Notes: generated by a model not told the origin, from the sequence alone. Shown: positions 1 to 10,631, counted from the stretch's first letter. The stretch: DNA of 64,000 nucleotides from Gammaproteobacteria bacterium (GCA_013003425.1 JABDJB010000045.1:62001-126000), one strand, 5' to 3'. Program-made: numbers and translations.

Positions 1-664
1 CCGCTGTTCCGATGCGGACCATGGTCGAACCGGCGGCTATGGCAGCCTCCAGGTCGCCGGATGTTCCCATCGATAGCGTGTCCAGACCGTGGCCTGCGGC
101 GCGCAATGTCTCGTACAGGTCCCGCGTACGCTCGAAATGAACGGCGGCAAGCCGCGCTTCGGTCTCCAGCGGTGGCATGCACATGAGTCCACGCAGGCGC
201 AGGCGCGGCATCGCAGCGATTGTGGCTGCCAGCTGGTCAATCCCGGTGATGGCCGCGCCCGGCCGCGCCGGGTCGTCGCTCAGCCGCACCTGGATACAGA
301 CATTCAGGGGCGGTTGATGTTGTCCGCGCTGGTCGTTCAGTCGTTGCGCAATACGCTGACGATCAACCGTCTGCACCCAGTCAAATTCGGTCGCAATATC
401 GCGGGTCTTGTTGCTCTGAACCCTGCCGATAAAGTGCCAGACGGCGCCGGAATCGCGCAGCTTCTGGATTTTGACGGTTGCTTCCTGTAGATAGTTTTCA
501 CCGAAGTCACGCTGACCTGCATCGAGGGCCGCTGATATCAGTTCCGGCGGTTTGGTCTTCGATACAGCAATTAGGCGGATTTCAGCGGGATCCCGGCCAG
601 CCTGCCCGGCGGCAGCGGCAATCCGATCATGGATTTTGCTAAGTGTGACTGTGACTTGCGTCAT
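1..664 (-). CDS. yggS: YggS-family PLP homeostasis protein (C-terminus outside window)
   Basis: This is a YggS/PROSC family protein, which binds pyridoxal phosphate and buffers its free level in the cytoplasm; no catalytic reaction is established for the family. The reading frame runs from an ATG at 664 leftward off the window, so only the first 221 codons are present. The PLP lysine is K36 in the motif AVSKTKP. GENYLQE, HFIGRVQSNK and the phosphate-binding stretch SMGTSGDLEAAI then MVRIGTA follow in the usual order. It diverges from pilT across about 110 bp. The yggS-pilT pairing is the standard arrangement in pseudomonads and relatives. Identity is very secure; only the C-terminus is missing. 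Confidence 0.95.
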   Translation of the reverse strand, partial: MTQVTVTLSKIHDRIAAAAGQAGRDPAEIRLIAVSKTKPPELISAALDAGQRDFGENYLQEATVKIQKLRDSGAVWHFIGRVQSNKTRDIATEFDWVQTVDRQRIAQRLNDQRGQHQPPLNVCIQVRLSDDPARPGAAITGIDQLAATIAAMPRLRLRGLMCMPPLETEARLAAVHFERTRDLYETLRAAGHGLDTLSMGTSGDLEAAIAAGSTMVRIGTA

Positions 665-773
665 ACTGGCGTATGGGGTGCTCGGCTATACTACGTCGCG
701 CGCAGTAGTCAGGCGCTCTGGGCGATGTTGTAACTCGTTGTTTTGCCTGATGTAACTCACGCAGGAAAATCCT

Positions 774-1814
774 ATGGCTGTTGACATTTCGCAACTTCTT
801 GCCTTTGGCGTCAAGAACAACGCCTCAGATCTGCATTTATCGGCCGGAATGCCGCCGATGATCCGGGTCGACGGTGATATGAAGCGCATCAATATGCCGT
901 CGCTGGAGCACAAAGAAGTGCACAGCATGGTGTACGACATCATGAATGACAAGCAGCGCAAGGACTTTGAAGAGTTCCTCGAGACTGACTTTTCATTCGA
1001 AATTCCGGGCCTGGCCCGGTTTCGCGTTAATGCCTATAACCACAACCGGGGCGCCGGCGCGGTGTTTCGTACCATTCCTTCAAAGATTCTCAGCCTGGAG
1101 GATCTCAACGCACCCAAGATCTTCAAGGAAATTGCGCTTACCGCGCGCGGCATTGTGCTGGTTACCGGGCCGACCGGTTCGGGTAAATCCACCACGCTGG
1201 CCGCCATGATCGACTACATCAACGACACGCGGCCGGATCACGTGCTCACCGTCGAAGACCCGATTGAATTTGTCCACGAAAGCAAGAAGTGCCTGATCAA
1301 CCAGCGTGAGGTGCACCGTGACACGCTCGGCTTCAACGAAGCACTGCGTTCGGCGCTGCGTGAAGATCCGGACGTCATCCTTGTTGGTGAGATGCGCGAC
1401 CTCGAAACCATTCGCCTGGCACTGACCGCCGCGGAAACCGGGCACCTTGTATTCGGCACCCTGCACACCAGTTCCGCTGCCAAGACCATTGACCGTATCG
1501 TCGACGTGTTTCCGGCCGGCGAGAAAGAAATGGTGCGCTCGATGCTGTCCGAGTCGCTGCGCTCGGTAATTTCGCAGACTTTGCTGAAAAAGAACGGTGG
1601 CGGCCGGGTTGCCGCGCACGAGATCATGATTGGTACGCCTGCCATCAGGAACCTGATTCGCGAAGGCAAGATTGCACAGATGTATTCGGCCATACAGACG
1701 GGGCAGCAGTCAGGCATGCAAACGCTTGATCAGTGCCTGCAGGACGTGGTCAAGGCCGGCCTGGTTTCCCGCGAGGAAGCCCGCTACAGAGCCGTGATTA
1801 AAGAGAACTTTTAA
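774..1814 (+). CDS. pilT: Type IV pilus retraction ATPase PilT
   Basis: Cytoplasmic hexameric secretion ATPase that powers retraction of type IV pili and so twitching motility. The 346-residue length is normal for PilT. Visible motifs are the Walker A GPTGSGKST at residues 132-140, an Asp box around VEDPIEF (160-166), Walker B around DVILVGEMRD (200-209), a His box around GTLHTSS, and the C-terminal AIRNLIRE motif at 290-297, which is the hallmark of true PilT. The ATG at 774 follows a good ribosome-binding site (AGGAAAA). A -10-like TATACT at 687-692 lies in the gap to divergent yggS, but I found no good -35 for it. The gene opens a three-ATPase run with pilU and a pilU-like paralogue. Confidence 0.97.
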   Translation: MAVDISQLLAFGVKNNASDLHLSAGMPPMIRVDGDMKRINMPSLEHKEVHSMVYDIMNDKQRKDFEEFLETDFSFEIPGLARFRVNAYNHNRGAGAVFRTIPSKILSLEDLNAPKIFKEIALTARGIVLVTGPTGSGKSTTLAAMIDYINDTRPDHVLTVEDPIEFVHESKKCLINQREVHRDTLGFNEALRSALREDPDVILVGEMRDLETIRLALTAAETGHLVFGTLHTSSAAKTIDRIVDVFPAGEKEMVRSMLSESLRSVISQTLLKKNGGGRVAAHEIMIGTPAIRNLIREGKIAQMYSAIQTGQQSGMQTLDQCLQDVVKAGLVSREEARYRAVIKENF

Positions 1815-1834
1815 TGGGGCATCAGGAGATCTGA

Positions 1835-2995
1835 ATGGAGCGGGACCAGGCAATAAAGCTCATGCGTGAGCTGCTGCAAAAGATGGTCGACAGCGAGGCC
1901 TCAGACTTGTTCATTACGGCGGGTTTTCCGCCGGCACTGAAAGTCGACGGCCTTGTAAAGCCTGTCGCCAATACGCAGCTTACTGCTGCCCAGAGCGCGT
2001 CACTGGTACGTTCGATCATGAACGACAAGCAGAGTAAGGAATTCGATGCCACCAAGGAATGCAATTTCGCCATCAGCCCAAAGCCAATAGGTCGTTTTCG
2101 CGTTAACGCCTTCGTACAGCAGGGCATGATGGGCGCGGTACTGCGCCGGATAACCACTGACATCCCCGAGTTTGATCAGCTGTGCCTGCCGCCGATACTC
2201 AAGGATGTGGTGATGGGCAAGCGCGGCCTGGTCATTATTGTCGGCGGCACCGGTTCGGGTAAGTCGACCACACTTGCTGCCATGATCGGTCATCGCAATG
2301 CCAATTCCCGCGGCCATATCGTCACAATCGAGGACCCGGTGGAATACGTGCATCCGCACCGTGGCTGCGTGATTACGCAGCGCGAAGTGGGCGTCGACAC
2401 CGAGTCATGGCACATGGCATTGAAAAACACCTTGCGCCAGGCACCCGATGTCATTCTTATCGGCGAAATTCGCGACCGCGACACCATGGAATACGGCGTG
2501 CAGTTTGCCGAGACCGGCCACCTCTGTCTCGCTACCCTGCATGCCAACAGCGCGAACCAGGCGCTCGATCGCATCATCAACTTTTTTCCCGAGGAGCGCC
2601 GAGACCAGCTGCTGATGGACTTGTCGCTGAACATCAAGGGTTTGATATCGCAGCGACTGATTCCAACGGAAAACGGCCAGGGCCGTATTGCAGCGATGGA
2701 AATCATGCTCAACTCGCCACTTATCGCCGACCTGATATTCAAGGGCGACGTCGCGCAAATCAAGGAGGTGATGGCGAAATCAAACCGGCTCGGCATGAAG
2801 ACCTTTGACCAGGCGCTGTTCGATCTGTACGAGGAAGGCCTCATCGGATACGAAGATGCGCTGCGTAACGCAGACTCGAAGAACGAGCTGCGCTTGCGTA
2901 TCAAGCTCGAGAGCAAGCGCGAGTTCCAGGCTACGGAAGAAGGTGGCCAGTCGCTGCGTATCATGGACGGCGAGCAGGGCGGTTCGAGCTTCTGA
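1835..2995 (+). CDS. pilU: PilT-dependent retraction ATPase PilU
   Basis: A second PilT-class ATPase of 386 residues. In the family PilU assists PilT in high-force retraction and affects twitching and surface sensing. Walker A is GGTGSGKST at about 137-145. The Asp box sequence IEDPVEYVH, Walker B with GEIRDRDTM and a His box (TLHANS) are all present, so ATP hydrolysis should be intact. In place of PilT's AIRNLIRE it has SPLIADLIFKGD, and it carries QREVGVDT where PilT has QREVHRDT; both are PilU-type features. It follows pilT by 20 bp with a clear AGGAG site before the ATG. The C-terminal tail beyond about 350 is charged and not conserved with PilT. Confidence 0.95.
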   Translation: MERDQAIKLMRELLQKMVDSEASDLFITAGFPPALKVDGLVKPVANTQLTAAQSASLVRSIMNDKQSKEFDATKECNFAISPKPIGRFRVNAFVQQGMMGAVLRRITTDIPEFDQLCLPPILKDVVMGKRGLVIIVGGTGSGKSTTLAAMIGHRNANSRGHIVTIEDPVEYVHPHRGCVITQREVGVDTESWHMALKNTLRQAPDVILIGEIRDRDTMEYGVQFAETGHLCLATLHANSANQALDRIINFFPEERRDQLLMDLSLNIKGLISQRLIPTENGQGRIAAMEIMLNSPLIADLIFKGDVAQIKEVMAKSNRLGMKTFDQALFDLYEEGLIGYEDALRNADSKNELRLRIKLESKREFQATEEGGQSLRIMDGEQGGSSF

Positions 2996-3013
2996 TAGCT
3001 CGGTAATTACCAG

Positions 3014-4069
3014 ATGAATACAAAACCGCTGTTCAAGCTGATGGTTGAGAAGCAGGCGTCCGACCTATTCTTCACCCCCTATGCGCCGGTGATGGTGAAG
3101 ATCGAGGGCAAGATCATGCCGGTCAACCAGACCGAATTGAGCCCGAAGATGATCAAGCAGGCCGCGCTGACATTAATGACCGACGACCAGGCCGATGCTT
3201 TTGCCCGCGAACTCGAAATCGATTTCGCAATTTCAGAGCCAGGCCTCGGACGTTTTCGCGTCAACGTATTTCACCAGCGCGGTAATCCGGCGATGGTGAT
3301 GCGTTACATTACCGGTGATTTGCCGCGTCTGGATGAGCTTGGCGTGCCAAAAGTGCTGAAGGACTTATCCCTGCGCAAGCGCGGGCTGATCCTGATGGTA
3401 GGCGCAACTGGCTCGGGTAAGTCGACCACGCTCGCGGGCATGATCAACCATCGCAACGAACACACCGCTAATCACATTCTGACGATCGAGGATCCGATCG
3501 AGTTTTTGCATCCCAACAAGCAGTCGATCATCAATCAGCGCGAAGTTGGTGTGGACACGATGTCTTACGAACGCGCGCTGAAAAGCGCCATGCGCGAGGC
3601 ACCCGATGTCATCCTCGTTGGCGAGATTCGCGATCGTGAGACCATGGAGGCATCGCTGGCACTGGCCGGAACCGGCCATCTCGCAATCTCCACGCTGCAT
3701 GCCAACAACACCGCAGAAACCCTGGACCGTATCATCAATATGTTTCCGCACGCGCAGCACGCGCAGATTCTGATGGATCTGTCGCAGTACCTGCGGGCGA
3801 TAATTTCGCAGCGGCTGATCTCCTCAAAAGACGGCAAGCGTGTCGCCGCAGTGGAGGTGATGATCAACACGCCGCATATTGCAGATTTGGTGAAGGTTGG
3901 CGACATAGCCGGTGTAAAAGAGGCGCACCAGGAAAGCAACGAGCCTGGCATGCAGACATTCGATGACTCTCTGTACGACCTTTATCGCCGCGGCGCGATC
4001 GAGCTCGACGCGGCCCTGATAAACGCCGACTCGCGTGCCAATCTCGAGGCGAAGATCAACTTCGCGTGA
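3014..4069 (+). CDS. Third PilT/PilU-family ATPase, PilU-like paralogue
   Basis: A third complete PilT-class ATPase (351 residues) directly downstream of pilU. Walker A is GATGSGKST at 130-138, followed by IEDPIEFLH, Walker B GEIRDRETM and TLHANNT, so the catalytic boxes are all there. It has the PilU-type QREVGVDT and TPHIADLVKVGD instead of AIRNLIRE. It therefore probably arose by duplication of pilU rather than pilT. The start codon lies 18 bp after pilU, with only a weak ribosome-binding site, so translation may depend on upstream reading. Its specific job is not known; it may form a PilT-dependent accessory motor or serve another pilus. Calling it a functional ATPase is safe; assigning a role is inference. 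Confidence 0.9.
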   Translation: MNTKPLFKLMVEKQASDLFFTPYAPVMVKIEGKIMPVNQTELSPKMIKQAALTLMTDDQADAFARELEIDFAISEPGLGRFRVNVFHQRGNPAMVMRYITGDLPRLDELGVPKVLKDLSLRKRGLILMVGATGSGKSTTLAGMINHRNEHTANHILTIEDPIEFLHPNKQSIINQREVGVDTMSYERALKSAMREAPDVILVGEIRDRETMEASLALAGTGHLAISTLHANNTAETLDRIINMFPHAQHAQILMDLSQYLRAIISQRLISSKDGKRVAAVEVMINTPHIADLVKVGDIAGVKEAHQESNEPGMQTFDDSLYDLYRRGAIELDAALINADSRANLEAKINFA

Positions 4070-4268
4070 TAAGCGCTCTCGCACGCCTGTGACCTTCCGC
4101 GCGAGCGACTTCAGTTTCCATCGTGGGGTTGTGGCACGAATGCAGATGGAGCTGACACTGCCCGCCGGCCCTGTTGTCAAACTGCAGCCCGATTCCCGGG
4201 ACAGCGCAGCTCATCTGCTACTGGTCGGGTAACGTACCACCAGCACCATCCCGCGTGTTCAACCTGAA

Positions 4269-4362
4269 GGGGCGGCTTCCGGCCGCGGCTGCTTGCAGCG
4301 AGCCTTGTTGGCTGCGGCAACTGGCAGGGTAAAACGTGGGAGCGGTGACCAGCCGTAAATGC
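4269..4362. repeat. REP-like repeat pair
   Basis: Two imperfect direct copies of a REP-like unit lie in the gap before the S9 peptidase. Copy one (4269-4302) contains GCGGC-TTCCG-GCCGC, a hairpin with a 5-bp stem, followed by a GCTTGC tail. Copy two (4336-4362) begins GTGGGAGCGG and continues with CCAGCCG. Both match the better preserved copy at 45843-45880. The family form GTGGGAGCGGCTTCCAGCC is a common extragenic palindrome in gammaproteobacteria. The rest of 4070-4442 holds no gene that I can support. Confidence 0.6.
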
Positions 4363-4442
4363 AGGGCTGCGCGACGTGGCAGATCTGTTCGATCGTGCCG
4401 GCTTGGGGTAGTCTCGGTGCTCCGTTTCTCAGGAGCTGCGGC

Positions 4443-6418
<1,976 letters not shown>

Positions 6419-6422
<4 letters not shown>

Positions 6423-7294
6423 AAGACGGTGGCCGCGTCGAAGACCGGGCCGTCAACGCAAACACGCTTCATCGCCGGGCCGTCCGGAGTGCGCACTTCG
6501 ACTACGCAACCGGCGCAGCCGCCGACGGCGCAGGCCATGTATTCCTCGAGTGAAACCTGGCAGGGCAGCTGCAATTCAGCGGCAACCTTCGCCGTTGCGC
6601 GCAGCATCGGGGTCGGGCCACAGGCGAATATTTCTACATCTGCCCTGGTTTTTGCATCCAGCGACTGCAGCCAGCTGCGCGCCAGGTCGGTGACAAATCC
6701 TTCGTAGCAACCGGCGTAGCCGCTACCGCTGGCCAGCCGGCTCGGCACGCCCCAGTCATCCAGCAGCGGCATGCATCCGATGGCGCCGTCAGGAATGCCC
6801 GGCACCAGTATTTTTGACGGTCGCGACCTGAACGGGAACGGAATTTCCGAGCCTATGAATACCATGGGCTGCCAGTGGCGCTTGTCGTCCTTGAGCCATT
6901 CGGCAAGGAACACCATGGGCGGTATGCCGACGCCGCCGCCAATGAGCACCGGACGTGGCCGCGCCGGATCCGGCCGAAAGGGCTGGCCGATCGGGCCCAT
7001 GATATTGAGAGTGTCGCCGGGGCGGCGCGACGCCAGGTGACGCAATCCTTCGCCGACGATCTTGTAAAGAAATTCCACCCAGCCTTCGTCGGCATTGGCC
7101 CGCATGATGGACAACGGCCGCCGCATCGGCACTGCCGGGTCACAGGTAATGTGGGCAAAGCTGCCGGGTTGTGCCGCCGCCGCGCACTTTGCGGCCTGCA
7201 GTCGCAAGACATACTGGCTGCCGGGATATTCCTGCTGTGACACAACGGCGGCGTCTTCGACGAATATCGTGCCGCGGTGAGCGGGCGAATGCAT
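6419..7294 (-). CDS. PyrK-like flavin/2Fe-2S electron transfer subunit
   Basis: A 291-residue protein of the ferredoxin reductase superfamily. It most resembles the dihydroorotate dehydrogenase B electron-transfer subunit PyrK, which passes electrons between NAD and a partner flavoenzyme. The FAD-binding strand is MRRPLSI, the nucleotide-binding loop is GGGVGIPPM, and the C-terminal 2Fe-2S ligands fall in CAVGGCAGC plus a later Cys in RVCVDGP. The ATG at 7294 lies 1 bp after the ruvX stop, so the two are translationally linked. No pyrD-type catalytic partner is visible in the window. In P. aeruginosa this position, next to ruvX, is held by pyrimidine genes (pyrR, pyrB, pyrC), which supports a link to pyrimidine synthesis. 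Another oxidoreductase partner cannot be excluded. Confidence 0.85.
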
Positions 7295-7295
7295 T

Positions 7296-7757
7296 TCAGC
7301 TTTGCTCCGTGTTGCGGGCCAGCCAGGATTCAAGTATCAGCCGGGCAGCGATACGGTCGCTGTCGTCGCGCCTGACCCGGCGCCGCAGCATCCCGCGTTT
7401 GCGTTTCTCGCGCAACTCGGCATCAGCCTGACGCGAAGTAAGGCTTTCGTCGACAAAGTGAATTGGCAGGCTGTAGTGCTGTTCCAGAGCAGCGCCAAAC
7501 TCGCGCGCGGCGGCGCCGACGGGGCTTTCGCTGCCGTCAGCGTGATGGGGAATGCCTACGATCAATGCCACCGGGCGCCACTCTTCAATCAGCTGGTCCA
7601 GTTGCTCCCATTGCGGCTGGCCGTTGCGGGCCCCGATAGTTGCAAACGCAGACGCGGTTGGCGGACTCAACTCACCGACGGCGACACCGATACGCCGGCT
7701 GCCATAGTCGAATGCAAGCAGTGTGCCGCGCGGCGCGCCGCCCGCCGGCTGCTTCAC
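7296..7757 (-). CDS. ruvX: RuvX/YqgF Holliday-junction resolvase-like protein
   Basis: RuvX (YqgF) is a small RNase H-fold nuclease. It has been linked to pre-16S rRNA 5'-end maturation and proposed as a Holliday junction resolvase. The 153-residue product shows the first acidic catalytic motif in FDYGSRRIGVAVG near the N-terminus, VDESLTS in the middle and a final aspartate in DSDRIAARLI. I chose the GTG at 7757 because it overlaps the yqgE stop as GTGA and gives the family's usual length; longer versions have a low-complexity arginine-rich leader. The yqgE-ruvX order is widely conserved in gammaproteobacteria. Confidence 0.93.
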   Translation of the reverse strand: MKQPAGGAPRGTLLAFDYGSRRIGVAVGELSPPTASAFATIGARNGQPQWEQLDQLIEEWRPVALIVGIPHHADGSESPVGAAAREFGAALEQHYSLPIHFVDESLTSRQADAELREKRKRGMLRRRVRRDDSDRIAARLILESWLARNTEQS

Positions 7758-8317
7758 GCGTGTCCGGCCTCGGGACTGATGCGGTCTATGTCGACGCCGA
7801 CCAGCCGGGCTGCCGCATGCCAGCGGTTCTTGAAAGGTGTAGTGAAAACTATCTCGCCACTGGCGGGGGCGCTGAGCCAGGCATTGGCCTGCATCTCTGC
7901 CTCGAGCTGACCGGCAGTCCAGCCGGCGTACCCCAGCGCGACGATTGATTCCTGCGGTCCGTCGCCGCTGGCGATGGCGGAAAGAATGTCGCGCGAGGTG
8001 GTGACGCCGATTTCGTCCGAGACCTGAAGCGTCGATTCCCATTTTTGCGTTGGGTGATGGAGCACAAAACCGCGCTCCTGCTGAACCGGGCCGCCGGACA
8101 ACACGGCGCGCTGTGACACTTTGCCTGCCGGCTCTGCCAGATCGAGTTGCTCGAATATCTCACCCATTTTTACCGTCAACGGGCGGTTAATTACGATACC
8201 GAGCGCGCCATCGGCATTGTGCTCAACCACCAGCGTCACGGTGTGATGAAAGTTGGGGTCACCCAGCGCCGGCATGGCAATGAGCAGCTGGTTTGTCAGG
8301 CCCTGAAAGTCAGTCAT
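7754..8317 (-). CDS. yqgE: YqgE/AlgH family protein
   Basis: A member of the YqgE/AlgH family (187 residues, the same length as E. coli YqgE). Its biochemical function is not established; algH mutations affect alginate production in Pseudomonas. Family features are LLIAMPALGDPNF near the N-terminus, a GIVINRP strand and a GYAGWTAGQLE motif toward the C-terminus. I prefer the ATG at 8317, which has a GAGGA site 10 nt upstream. An alternative ATG at 8365 would overlap tonB by 8 bp and has no ribosome-binding site. It is translationally coupled to ruvX by a GTGA overlap. Confidence 0.92.
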   Translation of the reverse strand: MTDFQGLTNQLLIAMPALGDPNFHHTVTLVVEHNADGALGIVINRPLTVKMGEIFEQLDLAEPAGKVSQRAVLSGGPVQQERGFVLHHPTQKWESTLQVSDEIGVTTSRDILSAIASGDGPQESIVALGYAGWTAGQLEAEMQANAWLSAPASGEIVFTTPFKNRWHAAARLVGVDIDRISPEAGHA

Positions 8318-8357
8318 ATGCCGATTATCCTCGTCTCGTTCGGTCGCAGACAAGTTT

Positions 8358-9248
8358 TTAGACATCCGATTCGGTCACGGGTTTCGTGCGTCCGCCAGGA
8401 CCGTCGATAAACTGCCATTCGTACACGAAACGCAGCACATCGTACTGATTTTGCAGGTCGATCGGGAACGGATCGAAAGGTGAGGACAGGCGCAGGATCT
8501 GTACTGCAGCTTCGTCCACGGCGCGCACCCGGGATGAGCGGCGCACGATAATGTCGTGCAGATGGCCGTCGGAGCGTACGGCGACCTCAAGCACCGGATT
8601 GCGCGCTTTCGCGCTCATCTCGTGCAAAGCGGGAAAATTGAGTGTGCCCACCTGTTCTATCTTGCGTTTCCACGCCGCCAGGTACCCCGCGATGTCAGAT
8701 TCGCGCGTGCTGACTGAAACGACGCGTTCGCGCGGGTCTTCATCGCGGCTGCGCATTTCATCGTAAATGTCACTGAGTGGCGTGGCAGAGTCCGGCGCCA
8801 TTTGCATCAGCAATGCTTCTTCCTGCTGTGTTGAGGCTTCGCGCAGTGAAATCAACGAAAATGCCGACAGCGACCTGGTAACGATCAGCTCGAGGGCGGG
8901 GTCGGACTCACCGGTGGCCGCTTCGTCGATCGCGCTGCCATCGGGGCGCCCCAACGCATCGGCTGGCGCCGGATCGCTGGCCCGGCTGGCCGGCGTAACC
9001 CGCTCACTGGTGTTGCCGGCGCCCAGGCTGTTTTCCAGCGCCAGGTAGCTGGCCTCGTCATCGGGTTGCGCCACCGGCGATACCGTTTGTACCAGCACCA
9101 CCTCGAGGGTCGGATCGACCTTGCTGTCGGGGAACAGGCCGGAATTGAATGACACGCCAAGTATCAACAGGCCGTGAAACAACGTGACCAGGAACAGGGT
9201 TGATACCAGCCTGTCATTGGCAATGTTTTCGGCAGCCGCAAAGCTCAT
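8358..9248 (-). CDS. tonB: TonB-family energy transducer
   Basis: A TonB-like protein of 296 residues that couples the inner-membrane proton gradient to outer-membrane transporters. There is one N-terminal membrane segment at about residues 17-37 (LFLVTLFHGLLILG), a long acidic, low-complexity periplasmic linker, and a C-terminal TonB fold with VLEVAVRSDGHL, DIIVRRSS and AVQILRLSSPFDPFP. The linker lacks the classic Pro-Lys/Pro-Glu repeats, so it resembles the TonB proteins found beside gshB and pilG in pseudomonads (TonB3-type). It may therefore serve pilus-related processes as well as transport. A perfect TATAAT lies exactly 6 nt before the ATG, so the mRNA may be leaderless. Confidence 0.88.
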   Translation of the reverse strand: MSFAAAENIANDRLVSTLFLVTLFHGLLILGVSFNSGLFPDSKVDPTLEVVLVQTVSPVAQPDDEASYLALENSLGAGNTSERVTPASRASDPAPADALGRPDGSAIDEAATGESDPALELIVTRSLSAFSLISLREASTQQEEALLMQMAPDSATPLSDIYDEMRSRDEDPRERVVSVSTRESDIAGYLAAWKRKIEQVGTLNFPALHEMSAKARNPVLEVAVRSDGHLHDIIVRRSSRVRAVDEAAVQILRLSSPFDPFPIDLQNQYDVLRFVYEWQFIDGPGGRTKPVTESDV

Positions 9249-9254
9249 CCGAAA

Positions 9255-9260
9255 ATTATA
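9255..9260 (-). promoter_or_regulatory. Extended -10 box of tonB, probable leaderless start
   Basis: On the minus strand the sequence TGGTATAAT carries an extended -10 motif. Its last base is separated from the tonB ATG (9248) by 6 nt. Transcription would normally begin 6-7 nt downstream, which is the ATG itself. No good -35 box is visible, which fits an extended -10 promoter. No Shine-Dalgarno sequence fits between the box and the start. Confidence 0.6.
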
Positions 9261-9326
9261 CCAACCTGGCTGTATTAATGATTGTGACGCAGTTCGCTGC
9301 AGCGGCCGGCGGGATTATGCCGTTGC

Positions 9327-10277
9327 TTACCGCGTGAGGCGTTTTTCCAGTGCGGCCATGTAATCACCGGCGATGTCCAGACCGAATTCGGCGTCCAGCT
9401 CCCGAATACAGGTCGGACTGGTAATGTTTATCTCGGTCAGACGGTCGCCAATTACATCGATACCGACAAATACCAGGCTACGCTCGACCATCGCCGGGCC
9501 AATCGCTTCCGCCAGCCTGATATCGGCTGCACTTAATGGCTGGCCGACGGCGGTGGCGCCTGCCGCAAGATTGCCGCGGTTCTCACCGGCTGCCGGAATA
9601 CGAGCCAGCGCATAGGGCACCGGCTCGCCATCTACCAGCAGGATTCGTTTGTCGCCGGCGCTGATATCCGGCACGAATGCCTGTGCCATGGCGAAACGTT
9701 TGCCGTAGTCGGTGAGAGTTTCGAGAATGACGTTGGTGTTAGGGTCTTTCGCCGACACCACGAAAATAGATTTTCCGCCCATCCCATCAAGCGGCTTGAA
9801 CACGACTTTGCCGTGGGCATCGGCAAAGCGTCGCATTTGTTTCATCGACCGCGTAATCAGCGTCGCCGGCGCCAGCTCCGGAAACCACGCAATCGCGGCC
9901 TTCTCATTGATATCACGCAGCGCCTGTGGCGGGTTGCTTACAACTACGCCGGCGCTTTCGGCAATCTCCAGGATGTAGGTTGCGTAGATGTACTCCATGT
10001 CGAATGGCGGGTCCTTGCGCATCAGGACAATATCGAGTTCCGCCAGTGGCGCAGTTCGTTCTTCGCCGATGTCGTACCAGTCGGCGAGATCGTCCTGAAC
10101 CGTCAGGGCCCGCATTCGTGCGCTGGCCACGCCGTCCTCCAGCCAGATGTCCTCCGGCAACATGTACCAGACTGACCAGCCACGTCGCCGGGCGGCAAGC
10201 AGCATGGCGAATGTGGAATCCTTGACCGGCTTGATGCTGCCGATCGGATCCATGACGACACCGAGCTGCACGGTCAT
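9327..10277 (-). CDS. gshB: Glutathione synthetase
   Basis: Glutathione synthetase joins gamma-glutamylcysteine and glycine using ATP, the second step of glutathione synthesis in the cytoplasm. The 316-residue product begins TVQLGVVMDPIGSIKP, closely matching the family N-terminus. It has an ATP-grasp core with KPLDGMGGKSIF and the C-terminal metal and substrate region ITSPTCIRELD. I chose the ATG at 10277 from family alignment; a TTG at 10301 would add 8 residues. It sits between tonB and the divergent pilG operon, as in P. aeruginosa. A glutathione S-transferase gene is present at 50837. Confidence 0.95.
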   Translation of the reverse strand: MTVQLGVVMDPIGSIKPVKDSTFAMLLAARRRGWSVWYMLPEDIWLEDGVASARMRALTVQDDLADWYDIGEERTAPLAELDIVLMRKDPPFDMEYIYATYILEIAESAGVVVSNPPQALRDINEKAAIAWFPELAPATLITRSMKQMRRFADAHGKVVFKPLDGMGGKSIFVVSAKDPNTNVILETLTDYGKRFAMAQAFVPDISAGDKRILLVDGEPVPYALARIPAAGENRGNLAAGATAVGQPLSAADIRLAEAIGPAMVERSLVFVGIDVIGDRLTEINITSPTCIRELDAEFGLDIAGDYMAALEKRLTR

Positions 10278-10443
10278 CGGGCGGCTCGGCTGGTTGCGCA
10301 AACCGGCGTTTGTCCGCTACCGGTGTCGCTGCGGGTTGGCTTTGGTGGCATCTGGCTCATCCTTCGCAAAAGCCTGCGTTACAGGGAATTATCCCTATCA
10401 CCATCGGGCCGGCGGGCGCAACCGCGACGGCGATCGTCCCATT

Positions 10444-10627
10444 CCGTAAAATACGGTATTGGAGCGTAGCCCCGTTGGGGCCAATGTGGTAAAAAACCTG
10501 TGTTTTCCGGCTAATCTGGTCTGAACGGGGGCGGTGCCCCGGGCGGGCGGCCGAGCCCGACTCACCGGGGTTCGGCAGCACATTTCGTTTTTTTAGGAAC
10601 GCGGGCGAATCCCGCCGATATCGGAGG
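10444..10627 (+). promoter_or_regulatory. Structured leader upstream of pilG
   Basis: The 354-bp gap between gshB and pilG has no supportable gene but contains a series of hairpins on the pilG strand. These are CCGTA-AAA-TACGG (10444-10456), GCCCC-GTT-GGGGC (10469-10481), GGGGC-GGT-GCCCC (10528-10540), and a 9-bp stem with one G-U pair (10550-10558 with 10568-10576). That stem is followed after 11 nt by seven T residues (10588-10594). Then come GCGGG-CGAAT-CCCGC (10601-10615) and the palindrome CCGATATCGG (10615-10624), which overlaps the GGAGG ribosome-binding site. This looks like a 5' leader able to attenuate or mask translation. I could not match it to a known riboswitch class, and no clear promoter was found. 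Confidence 0.45.
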
Positions 10628-10631
10628 TCAT

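Noticed and set aside
687-692. TATACT as the main pilT promoter
   Set aside because: The -10 looks good but the best 17-bp-spaced -35 is ATACTG, which is too weak to list as a feature.
4035-4232. A 65-codon frame after the third pilus ATPase
   Set aside because: It overlaps the end of the ATPase gene, has an Arg/Ser-rich sequence without family features, and no ribosome-binding site. The rest of the gap carries REP-like repeats.
10357-10581. A 74-codon minus-strand frame in the gshB-pilG gap
   Set aside because: No ribosome-binding site, no recognisable motif, and the region is better explained by hairpins of a pilG leader.
10550-10594. A simple intrinsic terminator
   Set aside because: The T-run begins 11 nt after the stem and gshB is transcribed away from it, so no gene ends here; it is kept as part of the pilG leader.
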